DNA of 64,000 nucleotides from Hydractinia symbiolongicarpus (Eukaryota > Cnidaria > Hydrozoa > Anthoathecata > Hydractiniidae). The stretch covers positions 6,202,001-6,266,000 of the forward strand of contig NC_079880.1 of the NCBI RefSeq assembly GCF_029227915.1. The letters run 5' to 3'. Positions 1 through 13,270 of this stretch are shown in pieces. The position numbers and the translations under genes are program-made. The notes below the pieces were generated by a model. It made no database searches. It was not told the origin of the DNA and saw only the letters and a program-made list of their open reading frames with translations. The first letter of the stretch is position 1. Each line of letters begins with the position of its first letter.

Positions 1-2350
1 CTGAATAAAAGAAGTTTTATCGCCGGCAAACTAAAACCCGCGTTTTTTCCGTAAATCCCGGGCTTGGCCCGTATAGTCAAAAGTATACAAAGAAAGTACC
101 CAGGGAGTAAACTCATTTCCCGAACGATTTTTTAAATTACTTTTTCACCACTAAAACGCATGAGACTTGTAGTTTTCAAAAATATTTTCATATTTGATGG
201 GACGCTGAATAAAAGAAGTTTAATCGCCGGCAAACGAAAATCCCCGATTTCCCGTAAATCCCGGACTCGGCCCGTATAGTCAAAAGTATACAAAGAAAGT
301 ACCCAGGGAGTAAACTCATTACCCGAACGATTAATTAAATTACTTTTTCACCACTAAAACGCATGAGACTTGTAGTTTTTAAAAATGTTTTCATTTTTGA
401 TGAGACGCTGAATAAATGAAGTTTAATCGCCGGCAAACGAAAACCTGCGATTTCCCGTAAATCCTGGACTCCGCCCGTATAGTCAAAAGTATGCAAAGAA
501 AGTACCCAGGGAGTAAACTCATTTTCCAAACGATTTTTTAAATTATTATTTCACCACTAAAACGCATGAGACTTGTAGTTTTCAAGAATGTTTTCATTTT
601 TGATGAGACGCTGAATAAAAGCGGTTTAATCGCCGGCAAACGAAAACCCGCGATTTCCCGTAAATCCCGGGCTTGGCACGTATAGTCGAATGTATACAAA
701 GAAAGTACCCTGTGAGTAAACTCATTTCCAGAACGATTTTTTAAATTATTTTTTCACCACTAAAACGCATAAGACTTGTAGTTTTTAAAAATGTTTTCAT
801 TTTTGATGAGACGCTGAATAAAAGAAGTTTAATCGCCGGCAAACTAAAACCCGCGTTTTTTCCGTAAATCCCGGGCTTGGCCCGTATAGTCAAAAGTATA
901 CAAAGAAAGTACCCAGGGAGTAAACTCATTTCCCGAACGATTTTTTAAATTACTTTTTCACCACTAAAACGCATGAGACTTGTAGTTTTTAAAAATGTTT
1001 TCATTTTTGATGAGACGCTGAATAAATGAAGTTTAATCGCCGGCAAACGAAAACCTGCGATTTCCCGTAAATCCTGGACTCGGCCCGTATAGTCAAAAGT
1101 ATACAAAGAAAGTACCCAGGGAGTAAACTCATTTCCCGAACGATTTTTTATATTATTTTTTTACCACTAAACGCATGAGACTTGTATTTTTCAAAAATAT
1201 TTTCATATTTGATGGGACGCTGAATAAAAGAAGTTTAATCGCCGGCAAACGAAAATCCCCGATTTCCCGTAAATCCCGGACTCGGCCCGTATAGTCAAAA
1301 GTATACAAAGAAAGTACCCACGGAGTAAACTCATTTCCCGAACGATTATTTAAATTACTTTTTCACCACTAAAACGCATGAGACTTGTAGTTTTCAAAAA
1401 TGTTTTCATTTTTGATGAGAAGCTGAATAAATGAAGTTTAATCGCCGGCAAACGAAAACCTGCGATTTCCCGTAAATCCTGGACTCGGCCCGTATAGTCA
1501 AAAGAATACAAAGAAAGTACCCAGGGAGTAAACTCATTTCCAGAACGATTTTTTAAATTATTTTTTCACCACTAAAACGCATAAGACTTGTAGTTTTTAA
1601 AAAAGTTTTCATTTTTGATGAGACGCTGAATAAAAGAAGTTTAATCGCCGGCAAACAAAAACCCGCGATTTCCCGTAAATCCCGGGCTTGGCCCGTATAG
1701 TCAAAAGAATACAAAGAAAGTACCCAGGGAGCAAACTCATTTCCCGAACGATTTTTTATATTATTTTTTTACCACTAAACGCATGAGACTTGTAGTTTTC
1801 AAAAATATTTTCATATTTGATGGGACGCTGGATAAAAGAAGTTTAATCGCCGGCAAACGAAAATCCGCGATTTCCCGAAAATCCAATACTCGGCCCGTAT
1901 AGTCAAAAGTATACAAAGAAAGTACCCAGGGAGTAAACTCATTTCCCGAACGATTTTTTAAATTACTTTTTCACCACTAAAACGCATGAGACTTGTAGTT
2001 TTCAAAAATGTTTTCATTTTTGATGAGACGCTGAATAAAAGATGTTTAATCGCCGGCAAACGAAAACCCGCGATTTCCCGTAAATCCCGGGCTTGGCCCG
2101 TATAGTCAAAAGTATACAAAGAAAGTACCCAGGGAGTAAACTCATTTCCCGAACGATTTTTTATATTATTTTTTTACCACTAAACGCATGAGACTTGTAG
2201 TTTTCAAAAATATTTTCATATTTGATGGGACGCTGAATAAAAGAAGTTTAATCGCCGCAAACGAAAATCCCCGATTTCCCGTAAATCCCGGACTCGGCCC
2301 GTATAGTCAAAAGTATACAAAGAAAGTACCCAGGGAGTAAACTCATTTCC

Positions 2351-2430
2351 CGAACGATTATTTAAATTACTTTTTCACCACTAAACGCATGAGACTTGTA
2401 GTTTTCAAAAATATTTTCATATTTGATGGG
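2351..2430 (+). repeat. Chimeric monomer: TTACTTTTTCACC family joined to CTAAACGC/GATGGG family
   Basis: Bases to about 2,380 (ATTATTTAAATTAC, TTTTTCACCA) belong to one D1 family. From 2,381 (CTAAACGC, then AAATATTTTCATATTTG, GATGGG) the sequence belongs to another. The next monomer to the left is of the second family with the same AAATCCCCG marker. The join therefore looks like the scar of a one-monomer unequal exchange. Confidence 0.65.
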
Positions 2431-3560
2431 ACGCTGAATAAAAGAAGTTTAATCGCCGGCAAACGAAAATCCCCGATTTCCCGTAAATCCCGGACTCGGC
2501 CCGTATAGTCAAAAGTATACAAAGAAAGTACCCAGGGAGTAAACTCATTTCCCGAACGATTATTTAAATTACTTTTTCACCACTAAAACGCATGAGACTT
2601 GTAGTTTTCAAAAATGTTTTCATTTTTGATGAGACGCTGAATAAATGAAGTTTAATCGCCGGCAAACGAAAACCGGCGATTTCCCGTAAATCCTGGACTC
2701 GGCCTGTATAGTCAAAAGTATACAAAGAAAGTACCCAGGGAGTAAACTCATTTCCAGAACGATTTTTTAAATTATTTTTTCACCACTAAAACGCATAAGA
2801 CTTGTAGTTTTTAAAAAAGTTTTCATTTTTGATGAGACGCTGAATAAAAGAAGTTTAATCGCCGGCAAACAAAAACCCGCGATTTCCCGTAAATCCCGGG
2901 CTTGGCCCGTATAGTCAAAAGTATACAAAGAAAGTACCCAGGGAGTAAACTCATTTCCCGAACGATTTTTTATATTATTTTTTTGCCACTAAACGCATGA
3001 GACTTGTAGTTTTCAAAAATATTTTTATATTTGATGGGACGCTGGATAAAAGAAGTTTAATCGCCGGCAAACGAAAATCCGCGATTTCCCGTAAATCCCG
3101 GACTCAGCCCGTATAGTCAAAAGTATACAAAGAAAGTACCCAGGGAGTAAACTCATTTCCCGAACGATTTTTTAAATTACTTTTTCACCACTAAAACGCA
3201 TGGGACTTGTAGTTTTCAAAAATGTTTTCATTTTTGATGAGACGCTGAATAAAAGAAGTTTAATCGCCGGCAAACGAAAACCCGCGATTTCCCGTAAATC
3301 CCGGCTTGGCCCGTATAGTCAAAAGTATACAAAGAAACTACCCAGGGAGTAAACTCATTTCCCGAACGATTTTTTAAATTATTTTTTCACCACTAAAACG
3401 CATGAGACTTGTAGTTTTCAAAAATGTTTTCATTTTTGATGAGAAGCTGAAGAAATGAAATTTAATCGCCGGCAAACGAAAACCTGCGATTTCCCGTAAA
3501 TCCTGGACTCGGCCCGTATAGTCAAAAGAATACAAAGAAAGTACCCAGGGAGTAAACCCA
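2390..3560 (+). repeat. Duplicated block, 9-monomer offset (copy 1)
   Basis: This matches 4,212-5,382 at an offset of 1,822 bases. Shared rare markers include AAAACCGGCG with CGGCCTGTATAG, TTTTTTTGCCACTAAACG, GCTGGATAAAAG and CGCATGGGACTTG. The tail of the 9-monomer period does not match, so only about six monomers are still recognisably paired. Confidence 0.7.
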
Positions 3561-4211
3561 TTTCCAGAACGATTTTTTAAATTATTTTTTCACCACTAAA
3601 ACGCATAAGACTTGTAGTTTTTAAAAAAGTTTTCATTTTTGATGAGACGCTGAATAAAAGAAGTTTAATCGCCGGCAAACGAAAACCCGCGATTTCCCGT
3701 AAATCCCGGGCTTGGCCCGTATAGTCAAAAGTATACAAAGAAAGTACCCAGGGAGTAAACTCATTTCCCGAACGATTTTTTATATTATTTTTTTACCACT
3801 AAACGCATGAGACTTGTAGTTTTCAAAAATATTTTCATATTTGATGGGACGCTGAATAAAAGAAGTTTAATCGCCGCAAACGAAAATCCCCGATTTCCCG
3901 TAAATCCCGGACTCGGCCCGTATAGTCAAAAGTATACAAAGAAAGTACCCAGGGAGTAAACTCATTTCCCGAACGATTATTTAAATTACTTTTTCACCAC
4001 TAAAACGCATGAGACTTGTAGTTTTTAAAAATGTTTTCCTTTTTGATGAGACGCTGAATAAATGAAGTTTAATCGCTGGCAAACGAAAACCTGCGATTTC
4101 CCGTAAATCCTGGACTCGGCCCGTATAGTCAAAAGTATACAAAGAAAGTACCCAGGGAGTAAACTCATTTCCCGAACGATTTTATATATTATTTTTTTAC
4201 CACTAAACGCA

Positions 4212-5382
4212 TGAGACTTGTAGTTTTCAAAAATATTTTCATATTTGATGGGACGCTGAATAAAAGAAGTTTAATCGTCGGCAAACGAAAATCCCCGATT
4301 TCCCGTAAATCCCGGACTCGGCCCGTATAGTCAAAAGTATAAAAAGAAAGTACCCAGGGAGTAAACTCATTTCCCGAACGATTATTTAAATTACTTTTTC
4401 ACCACTAAAACGCATGAGACTTGTAGTTTTCAAAAATGTTTTCATTTTTGATGAGACGCTGAATAAATGAAGTTTAATCGCCTGCAAACGAAAACCGGCG
4501 ATTTCCCGTAAATCCTGGACTCGGCCTGTATAGTCAAAAGTATACAAAGAAAGTACCCAGGGAGTAAACTCATTTCCAGAACGATTTTTTAAATTATTTT
4601 TTCACCACTAAAACGCATAAGACTTGTAGTTTTTAAAAAAGTTTTCATTTTTGATGAGACGCTGAATAAAAGAAGTTTAATCGCCGGCAAACAAAAACCC
4701 GCGATTTCCCGTAAATCCCGGGCTTGGCCCGTATAGTCAAAAGTATACAAAGAAAGTACCCAGGGAGTAAACTCATTTCCCGAACGATTTTTTATATTAT
4801 TTTTTTGCCACTAAACGCATGAGACTTGTAGTTTTCAAAAATATTTTCATATTTGATGGGACGCTGGATAAAAGAAGTTTAATCGCCGGCAAACGAAAAT
4901 CCGCGATTTCCCGTAAATCCTGGACTCGGCCCGTATAGTCAAAAGTATACAAAGAAAGTACCCAGGGAGTAAACTCATTTCCCGAACGATTTTTTAAATT
5001 ACTTTTTCACCACTAAAACGCATGGGACTTGTAGTTTTCAAAAATGTTTTCATTTTTGATGAGACGCTGAATAAAAGAAGTTTAATCGCCGGCAAACGAA
5101 AACCCGCGATTTCCCGTAAATCCCGGCTTGGCCCGTATAGTCAAAAGTATACAAAGAAACTACCCAGGGAGTAAACTCATTTCCCGAACGATTTTTTAAA
5201 TTATTTTTTCACCACTAAAACGCATGAGACTTGTAGTTTTCAAAAATGTTTTCATTTTTGATGAGAAGCTGAATAAATGAAATTTAATCGCCGGCAAACG
5301 AAAACCTGCGATTTCCCGTAAATCCTGGACTCGGCCCGTATAGTCAAAAGAATACAAAGAAAGTACCCAGGGAGTAAACTCA
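4212..5382 (+). repeat. Duplicated block, 9-monomer offset (copy 2)
   Basis: Partner of 2,390-3,560. Small differences are TCGTCGG for TCGCCGG, TCGCCTGC for TCGCCGGC, and CTGGACTCGG for CCGGACTCAG. Confidence 0.7.
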
Positions 5383-6581
5383 TTTCCAGAACGATTTTTT
5401 AAATTATTTTTTCACCACTAAAACGCATAAGACTTGTAGTTTTTAAAAAAGTTTTCATTTTTGATGAGACGCTGAATAAAAGAAGTTTAATCGCCGGCAA
5501 ACAAAAACCCGCGATTTCCCGTAAATCCCGGGCTTGGCCCGTATAGTCAAAAGAATACAAAGAAAGTACCCAGGGAGCAAACTCATTTCCCGAACGATTT
5601 TTTATATTATTTTTTTACCACTAAACGCATGAGACTTGTAGTTTTCAAAAATATTTTCATATTTGATGGGACGCTGGATAAAAGAAGTTTAATCGCCGGC
5701 AAACGAAAATCCGCGATTTCCCGAAAATCCCGGACTCGGCCCGTATAGTCAAAAGTATACAAAGAAAGTACCCAGGGAGTAAACTCATTTCCCGAACGAT
5801 TTTTTAAATTACTTTTTCACCACTAAAACGCATGAGACTTGTAGTTTTCAAAAATGTTTTCATTTTTGATGAGACGCTGAATAAAAGAAGTTTAATCGCC
5901 GGCAAACGAAAACCCGCAATTTCCCGTAAATCCCGGGCTTGGCCCGTATAGTCTAAAGTATACAAAGAAAGTACCCAGGGAGTAAACTCATTTCCCGAAC
6001 GATTTTTTATATTATTTTTTTACCACTAAACGCATGAGACTTGTAGTTTTCAAAAATATTTTCATATTTGATGGGACGCTGAATAAAAGAAGTTTAATCG
6101 CCGCAAACGAAAATCCCCGATTTCCCGTAAATCCCGGACTCGGCCCGTATAGTCAAAAGTATACAAAGAAAGTACCCAGGGAGTAAACTCATTTCCCGAA
6201 CGATTATTTAAATTACTTTTTCACCACTAAAACGCATGAGACTTGCAGTTTTTAAAAATGTTTTCCTTTTTGATGAGACGCTGAATAAATGAAGTTTAAT
6301 CGCCGGCAAACGAAAACCTGCGATTTCCCGTAAATCCTGGACTCGGCCCGTATAGTCAAAAGTATACAAAGAAAGTACCCAGGGAGTAAACTCATTTCCC
6401 GAACGATTTTTTAAATTATTTTTTCACCACTAAAACGCATGAGATTTGTAGTTTTCAAAAATGTTTTCATTTTTGATGAGACGCTGAATAAAAGCAGTTT
6501 AATCGCCGGCAAACGAAAACCTGCGATTTCCTTAAATCTCGGACTCGGCCCGTATAGTCAAAAGTATACAAAGAAAGTACC
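5165..6581 (+). repeat. 7-monomer higher-order repeat, copy 1 (1,417 bp)
   Basis: GAGAAGCTGAATAAATG, AAGAATACAAAG, GGGAGCAAAC, GCTGGATAAAAG and TAGTCTAAAG recur in the same order 1,417 bases downstream. The block ends with TCGCCGCAAACG and GAGATTTGTAG markers. Those recur at an offset of 1,822, because the next copy has gained two monomers. Confidence 0.75.
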
Positions 6582-8403
6582 CAGGGAGTAAACTCATTTC
6601 CCGAACGATTTTTTAAATTATTTTTTCACCACTAAAACGCATGAGACTTGTAGTTTTCAAAAATGTTTTCATTTTTGATGAGAAGCTGAATAAATGAAAT
6701 TTAATCGCCGGCAAACGAAAACCTGCGATTTCCCGTAAATCCTGGACTCGGCCCGTATAGTCAAAAGAATACAAAGAAAGTACCCAGGGAGTAAACTCAT
6801 TTCCAGAACGATTTTTTAAATTATTTTTTCACCACTAAAACGCATAAGACTTGTAGTTTTTAAAAAAGTTTTCATTTTTGATGAGACGCTGAATAAAAGA
6901 AGTTTAATCGCCGGCAAACAAAAACCCGCGATTTCCCGTAAATCCCGGGCTTGGCCCGTATAGTCAAAAGAATACAAAGAAAGTACCCAGGGAGCAAACT
7001 CATTTCCCGAACGATTTTTTATATTATTTTTTTACCACTAAACGCATGAGACTTGTAGTTTTCAAAAATATTTTCATATTTGATGGGACGCTGGATAAAA
7101 GAAGTTTAATCGCCGGCAAACGAAAATCCGCGATTTCCCGAAAATCCCGGACTCGGCCCGTATAGTCAAAAGTATACAAAGAAAGTACCCAGGGAGTAAA
7201 CTCATTTCCCGAACGATTTTTTAAATTACTTTTTCACCACTAAAACGCATGAGACTTGTAGTTTTCAAAAATGTTTTCATTTTTGATGAGACGCTGAATA
7301 AAAGAAGTTTAATCGCCGGCAAACGAAAACCCGCAATTTCCCGTAAATCCCGGGCTTGGCCCGTATAGTCTAAAGTATACAAAGAAAGTACCCAGGGAGT
7401 AAACTCATTTCCCGAACGATTTTTTATATTATTTTTTTACCACTAAACGCATGAGACTTGTAGTTTTCAAAAATATTTTCATATTTGATGGGACGCTGGA
7501 TAAAAGAAGTTTAATCGCCGGCAAACGAAAATCCGCGATTTCCCGAAAATCCCGGACTCGGCCCGTATAGTCAAAAGTATACAAAGAAAGTACCCAGGGA
7601 GTAAACTCATTTCCCGAACGATTTTTTAAATTACTTTTTCACCACTAAAACGCATGAGACTTGTAGTTTTCAAAAATGTTTTCATTTTTGATGAGACGCT
7701 GAATAAAAGAAGTTTAATCGCCGGCAAACGAAAACCCGCAATTTCCCGTAAATCCCGGGCTTGGCCCGTATAGTCTAAAGTATACAAAGAAAGTACCCAG
7801 GGAGTAAACTCATTTCCCGAACGATTTTTTATATTATTTTTTTACCACTAAACGCATGAGACTTGTAGTTTTCAAAAATATTTTCATATTTGATGGGACG
7901 CTGAATAAAAGAAGTTTAATCGCCGCAAACGAAAATCCCCGATTTCCCGTAAATCCCGGACTCGGCCCGTATAGTCAAAAGTATACAAAGAAAGTACCCA
8001 GGGAGTAAACTCATTTCCCGAACGATTATTTAAATTACTTTTTCACCACTAAAACGCATGAGACTTGCAGTTTTTAAAAATGTTTTCCTTTTTGATGAGA
8101 CGCTGAATAAATGAAGTTTAATCGCCGGCAAACGAAAACCTGCGATTTCCCGTAAATCCTGGACTCGGCCCGTATAGTCAAAAGTATACAAAGAAAGTAC
8201 CCAGGGAGTAAACTCATTTCCCGAACGATTTTTTAAATTATTTTTTCACCACTAAAACGCATGAGATTTGTAGTTTTCAAAAATGTTTTCATTTTTGATG
8301 AGACGCTGAATAAAAGCAGTTTAATCGCCGGCAAACGAAAACCTGCGATTTCCTTAAATCTCGGACTCGGCCCGTATAGTCAAAAGTATACAAAGAAAGT
8401 ACC
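6582..8403 (+). repeat. 7-monomer repeat copy 2, expanded to 9 monomers
   Basis: This copy has the same order as 5,165-6,581, but the monomer pair carrying GCTGGATAAAAG (7,093 and 7,498) and TAGTCTAAAG (7,368 and 7,772) occurs twice, 404-405 bases apart. The block is therefore a 7-monomer repeat with an internal 2-monomer tandem duplication, showing nested expansion. Confidence 0.75.
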
Positions 8404-9821
8404 CAGGGAGTAAACTCATTTCCAGAACGATTTTTTAAATTATTTTTTCACCACTAAAACGCATAAGACTTGTAGTTTTTAAAAAAGTTTTCATTTTTGA
8501 TGAGACACTGAATAAAAGAAGTTTAATCGCCGGCAAACAAAAACCCGCGATTTCCCGTAAATCCCGGGCTTGGCCCGTATAGTCAAAAGTATACAAAGAA
8601 AGTACCCAGGGAGTAAACTCATTTCCCGAACGATTTTTTAAATTATTTTTTCACCACTAAACCGCATGAGACTTGTAGTTTTCAAAAATGTTTTCATTTT
8701 TGATGAGACGCTGAATAAAAGAAGTTTAATCGCCGGCAAACTAAAACCCGCGTTTTTCCGTAAATCCCGGGCTTGGCCCGTATAGTCAAAAGTATACAAA
8801 GAAAGTACCCAGGGAGTAAACTGATTTCCCGAACGATTTTTTAAATTACTTTTTCACCACTAAAACGCATGAGACTTGTAGTTTTTAAAAATGTTTTCAT
8901 TTTTGATGAGACGCTGAATAAATGAAGTTTAATCGCCGGCAAACGAAAACCTGCGATTTCCTGTAAATCCTGGACTCGGCCCGTATAGTCAAAAGTATAC
9001 AAAGAAAGTACCCAGGGAGTAAACTCATTTCCCGAACGATTTTTTATATTATTTTTTTACCACTAAACGCATGAGACTTGTAGTTTTCAAGAATGTTTTC
9101 ATTTATGATGAGACGCTGAACAAAAGCAGTTTAATCGCCGGCAAACGAAAACCCGCGATTTCCCGTAAATCCCGGGCTTGGCACGTATAGTCGAATGTAT
9201 ACAAAGAAAGTACCCTGTGAGTAAATTCATTTCCAGAACGATTTTTTAAATTATTTTTTCACCACTAAAACGCATAAGACTTGTAGTTTTTAAAAATGTT
9301 TTCATTTTTGATGAGACGCTGAAAAAAAGAAGTTTAATCGCCGGCAAACGAAAACCCGCGATTTCCCGTAAATCCCGGCTTGGCCCGTATAGTCAAAAGT
9401 ATACAAAGAAATTACCCAGGGAGTAAACTCATTTCCCGAACGATTTTTTTAATTATTTTTTCACCACTAAAACGCATGAGACTTGTAGTTTTCAAAAATG
9501 TTTTCATTTTTGATGACACGCTGAATAAAAGCAGTTTAATCGCCGGCAAACGAAAACCTGCGATTTCCTTAAATCTCGGACTCGGCCCGTATAGTCAAAA
9601 TTATACAAAGAAAGTACCCAGGGAGTAAACTCATTTCCAGAACGATTTTTTAAATTATTTTTTCACCACTAAAACGCATAAGACTTGTAGTTTTTAAAAA
9701 AGTTTTCATTTTTGATGAGACGCTGAATAAAAGAAGTTTAATCGCCGGCAAACAAAAACCCGCGATTTCCCGTAAATCCCGGGCTTGGCCCGTATAGTTA
9801 AAAGTATACAAAGAAAGTACC
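8404..9821 (+). repeat. 7-monomer higher-order repeat, 1,418 bp, copy 1
   Basis: Markers GAGACACTG (8,503), AAACCGCATGAG (8,659), CTGATTTCCC (8,821), GAACAAAAGCAG (9,118), GAAAAAAAGAAG and TATAGTTAAAAG (9,796) all recur exactly 1,418 bases downstream. Sampled segments are identical between the copies, so the duplication is recent or an assembly duplication. Confidence 0.85.
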
Positions 9822-11239
9822 CAGGGAGTAAACTCATTTCCAGAACGATTTTTTAAATTATTTTTTCACCACTAAAACGCATAAGACTTGTAGTTTTTAA
9901 AAAAGTTTTCATTTTTGATGAGACACTGAATAAAAGAAGTTTAATCGCCGGCAAACAAAAACCCGCGATTTCCCGTAAATCCCGGGCTTGGCCCGTATAG
10001 TCAAAAGTATACAAAGAAAGTACCCAGGGAGTAAACTCATTTCCCGAACGATTTTTTAAATTATTTTTTCACCACTAAACCGCATGAGACTTGTAGTTTT
10101 CAAAAATGTTTTCATTTTTGATGAGACGCTGAATAAAAGAAGTTTAATCGCCGGCAAACTAAAACCCGCGTTTTTCCGTAAATCCCGGGCTTGGCCCGTA
10201 TAGTCAAAAGTATACAAAGAAAGTACCCAGGGAGTAAACTGATTTCCCGAACGATTTTTTAAATTACTTTTTCACCACTAAAACGCATGAGACTTGTAGT
10301 TTTTAAAAATGTTTTCATTTTTGATGAGACGCTGAATAAATGAAGTTTAATCGCCGGCAAACGAAAACCTGCGATTTCCTGTAAATCCTGGACTCGGCCC
10401 GTATAGTCAAAAGTATACAAAGAAAGTACCCAGGGAGTAAACTCATTTCCCGAACGATTTTTTATATTATTTTTTTACCACTAAACGCATGAGACTTGTA
10501 GTTTTCAAGAATGTTTTCATTTATGATGAGACGCTGAACAAAAGCAGTTTAATCGCCGGCAAACGAAAACCCGCGATTTCCCGTAAATCCCGGGCTTGGC
10601 ACGTATAGTCGAATGTATACAAAGAAAGTACCCTGTGAGTAAATTCATTTCCAGAACGATTTTTTAAATTATTTTTTCACCACTAAAACGCATAAGACTT
10701 GTAGTTTTTAAAAATGTTTTCATTTTTGATGAGACGCTGAAAAAAAGAAGTTTAATCGCCGGCAAACGAAAACCCGCGATTTCCCGTAAATCCCGGCTTG
10801 GCCCGTATAGTCAAAAGTATACAAAGAAATTACCCAGGGAGTAAACTCATTTCCCGAACGATTTTTTTAATTATTTTTTCACCACTAAAACGCATGAGAC
10901 TTGTAGTTTTCAAAAATGTTTTCATTTTTGATGACACGCTGAATAAAAGCAGTTTAATCGCCGGCAAACGAAAACCTGCGATTTCCTTAAATCTCGGACT
11001 CGGCCCGTATAGTCAAAATTATACAAAGAAAGTACCCAGGGAGTAAACTCATTTCCAGAACGATTTTTTAAATTATTTTTTCACCACTAAAACGCATAAG
11101 ACTTGTAGTTTTTAAAAAAGTTTTCATTTTTGATGAGACGCTGAATAAAAGAAGTTTAATCGCCGGCAAACAAAAACCCGCGATTTCCCGTAAATCCCGG
11201 GCTTGGCCCGTATAGTTAAAAGTATACAAAGAAAGTACC
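9822..11239 (+). repeat. 7-monomer higher-order repeat, 1,418 bp, copy 2
   Basis: Partner of 8,404-9,821, with every diagnostic variant shifted by 1,418. A fortuitous 82-codon open frame at 9,380-9,628 is repeated identically at 10,798-11,046 for this reason only. Confidence 0.85.
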
Positions 11240-11855
11240 CAGGGAGTAAACTCATTTCCCGAACGATTTTTTAAATTATTTTTTCACCACTAAACCGCAT
11301 GAGACTTGTAGTTTTCAAAAATGTTTTCATTTTTGATGAGACGCTGAATAAAAGAAGTTTAATCGCCGGCAAACTAAAACCTGCGTTTTTCCGTAAATCC
11401 CGGGCTTGGCCCGTATAGTCAAAAGTATACAAAGAAAGTACCCAGGGAGTAAACTGATTTCCCGAACGATTTTTTAAATTACTTTTTCACCACTAAAACG
11501 CATGAGACTTGTAGTTTTTAAAAATGTTTTCATTTTTGATGAGACGCTGAATAAATGAAGTTTAATCGCCGGCAAACGAAAACCTGCGATTTCCTGTAAA
11601 TCCTGGACTCGGCCCGTATAGTCAAAAGTATACAAATAAAGTACCCAGGGAGTAAACTCATTTCCCGAACGATTTTTTATATTATTTTTTTACCACTAAA
11701 CGCATGAGACTTGTAGTTTTCAAAAATATTTTCATATTTGATGGGACGCTGAATAAAAGAAGTTTAATCGCCGGCAAACAAAAACCCGCGATTTCCCGTA
11801 AATCCCGGGCTTGGCCCGTATAGTCAAAAGTATACAAAGAAAGTACCCAGGGAGT
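11240..11855 (+). repeat. 3-monomer partial copy of the 7-monomer repeat
   Basis: AAACCGCATGAG (11,292) and CTGATTTCCC (11,454) repeat the beginning of the preceding unit at an offset of 1,215 (six monomers). They recur again 608 bases on. A 7-monomer unit has evidently been cut down to a 3-monomer step. Confidence 0.7.
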
Positions 11856-12460
11856 AAACTCATTTCCCGAACGATTTTTTAAATTATTTTTTCACCACTA
11901 AACCGCATGAGACTTGTAGTTTTCAAAAATGTTTTCATTTTTGATGAGACGCTGAATAAAAGAAGTTTAATCGCCGGCAAACTAAAACCCGCGTTTTTCC
12001 GTAAATCCCGGGCTTGGCCCGTATAGTCAAAAGTATACAAAGAAAGTACCCAGGGAGTAAACTGATTTCCCGAACGATTTTTTAAATTACTTTTTCACCA
12101 CTAAAACGCATGAGACTTGTAGTTTTTAAAAATGTTTTCATTTTTGATGAGACGCTGAATAAATGAAGTTTAATCGCCGGCAAACGAAAACCTGCGATTT
12201 CCTGTAAATCCTGGACTCGGCCCGTACAGTCAAAAGTATACAAAGAAAGTACCCAGGGAGTAAACTCATTTCCCGAACGATTTTTTATATTATTTTTTTA
12301 CCACTAAACGCATGAGACTTGTAGTTTTCAAAAATATTTTCATATTTGATGGGACGCTGAATAAAAGAAGTTTAATCGCCGCAAACGAAAATCCCCGATT
12401 TCCCGTAAATCCCGGACTCGGCCCGTATAGTCAAAAGTATACAAAGAAAGTACCCAGGGA
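11856..12460 (+). repeat. Second 3-monomer partial copy
   Basis: This repeats 11,240-11,855 at an offset of 608 bases (AAACCGCATGAG near 11,900, CTGATTTCCC at 12,062). The last monomer differs, carrying TCGCCGCAAACG at 12,377. Confidence 0.7.
12009..12021. other. CGGGC-TTG-GCCCG hairpin of the GGGCTTGG subfamily
   Basis: In monomers carrying GGGCTTGGCCCG, the bases CGGGC and GCCCG form a perfect 5-bp all-GC stem around a TTG loop. The other major subfamily has GGACTCGG at the same place and loses this stem. GGGCTTGG monomers are common in D1, parts of D3 and the end of the window. GGACTCGG monomers dominate D4 to D6. The difference is therefore both a structural and a subfamily marker. Confidence 0.7.
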
Positions 12461-13270
12461 GTAAACTCATTTCCCGAACGATTATTTAAATTACTTTTTC
12501 ACCACTAAAACGCATGAGACTTGTAGTTTTTAAAAATGTTTTCCTTTTTGATGAGACGCTGAATAAATGAAGTTTAATCGCCGGCAAACGAAAACCTGCG
12601 ATTTCCCGTAAATCCTGGACTCGGCCCGTATAGTCAAAAGTATACAAAGAAAGTACCCAGGGAGTAAACTCATTTCCAAAACGATTTTTTAAATTATTAT
12701 TTCACCACTAAAACGCATGAGACTTGTAGTTTTCAAGAATGTTTTCATTTATGATGAGACGTTGAATAAAAGCAGTTTAATCGCCGGCAAACGAAAACCC
12801 GCGATTTCCCGTAAATCCCGGGCTTGGCACGTATAGTCGAATGTATACAAAGAAAGTACCCTGTGAGTAAATTCATTTCCAGAACGATTTTTTAAATTAT
12901 TTTTTCACCACTAAAACGCATAAGACTTGTAGTTTTTAAAAATGTTTTCATTTTTGATGAGACGCTGAATAAAAGAAGTTTAATCGCCGGCAAACGAAAA
13001 CCCGCGATTTCCCGTAAATCCCGGCTTGGCCCGTATAGTCAAAAGTATACAAAGAAACTACCCAGGGAGTAAACTCATTTCCCGAACGATTTTTTAAATT
13101 ATTTTTTCACCACTAAAACGCATGAGACTTGTAGTTTTCAAAAATGTTTTCATTTTTGATGAGACGCTGAATAAAAGCAGTTTAATCGCCGGCAAACGAA
13201 AACCTGCGATTTCCTTAAATCCCGGACTCGGCCCGTATAGTCAAAAGTATACAAAGAAAGTACCCAGGGA
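12461..13270 (+). repeat. 4-monomer tandem duplication, 810 bp, copy 1
   Basis: TTTTCCTTTTTGATG (12,541), ATTTATGATGAGACGTTG (12,747), GGCACGTATAGTCGAATG and CCCGGCTTGG all recur 810 bases later with no difference seen. Confidence 0.82.

Noticed and set aside
9380-11046. Two identical 82-codon plus-strand open frames 1,418 bases apart, and similar plus-strand frames near 32.7, 33.3 and 33.9 kb
   Set aside because: Identity is due to duplication of the 7-monomer block. The frames are accidental readings of the repeat and are interrupted in other copies.
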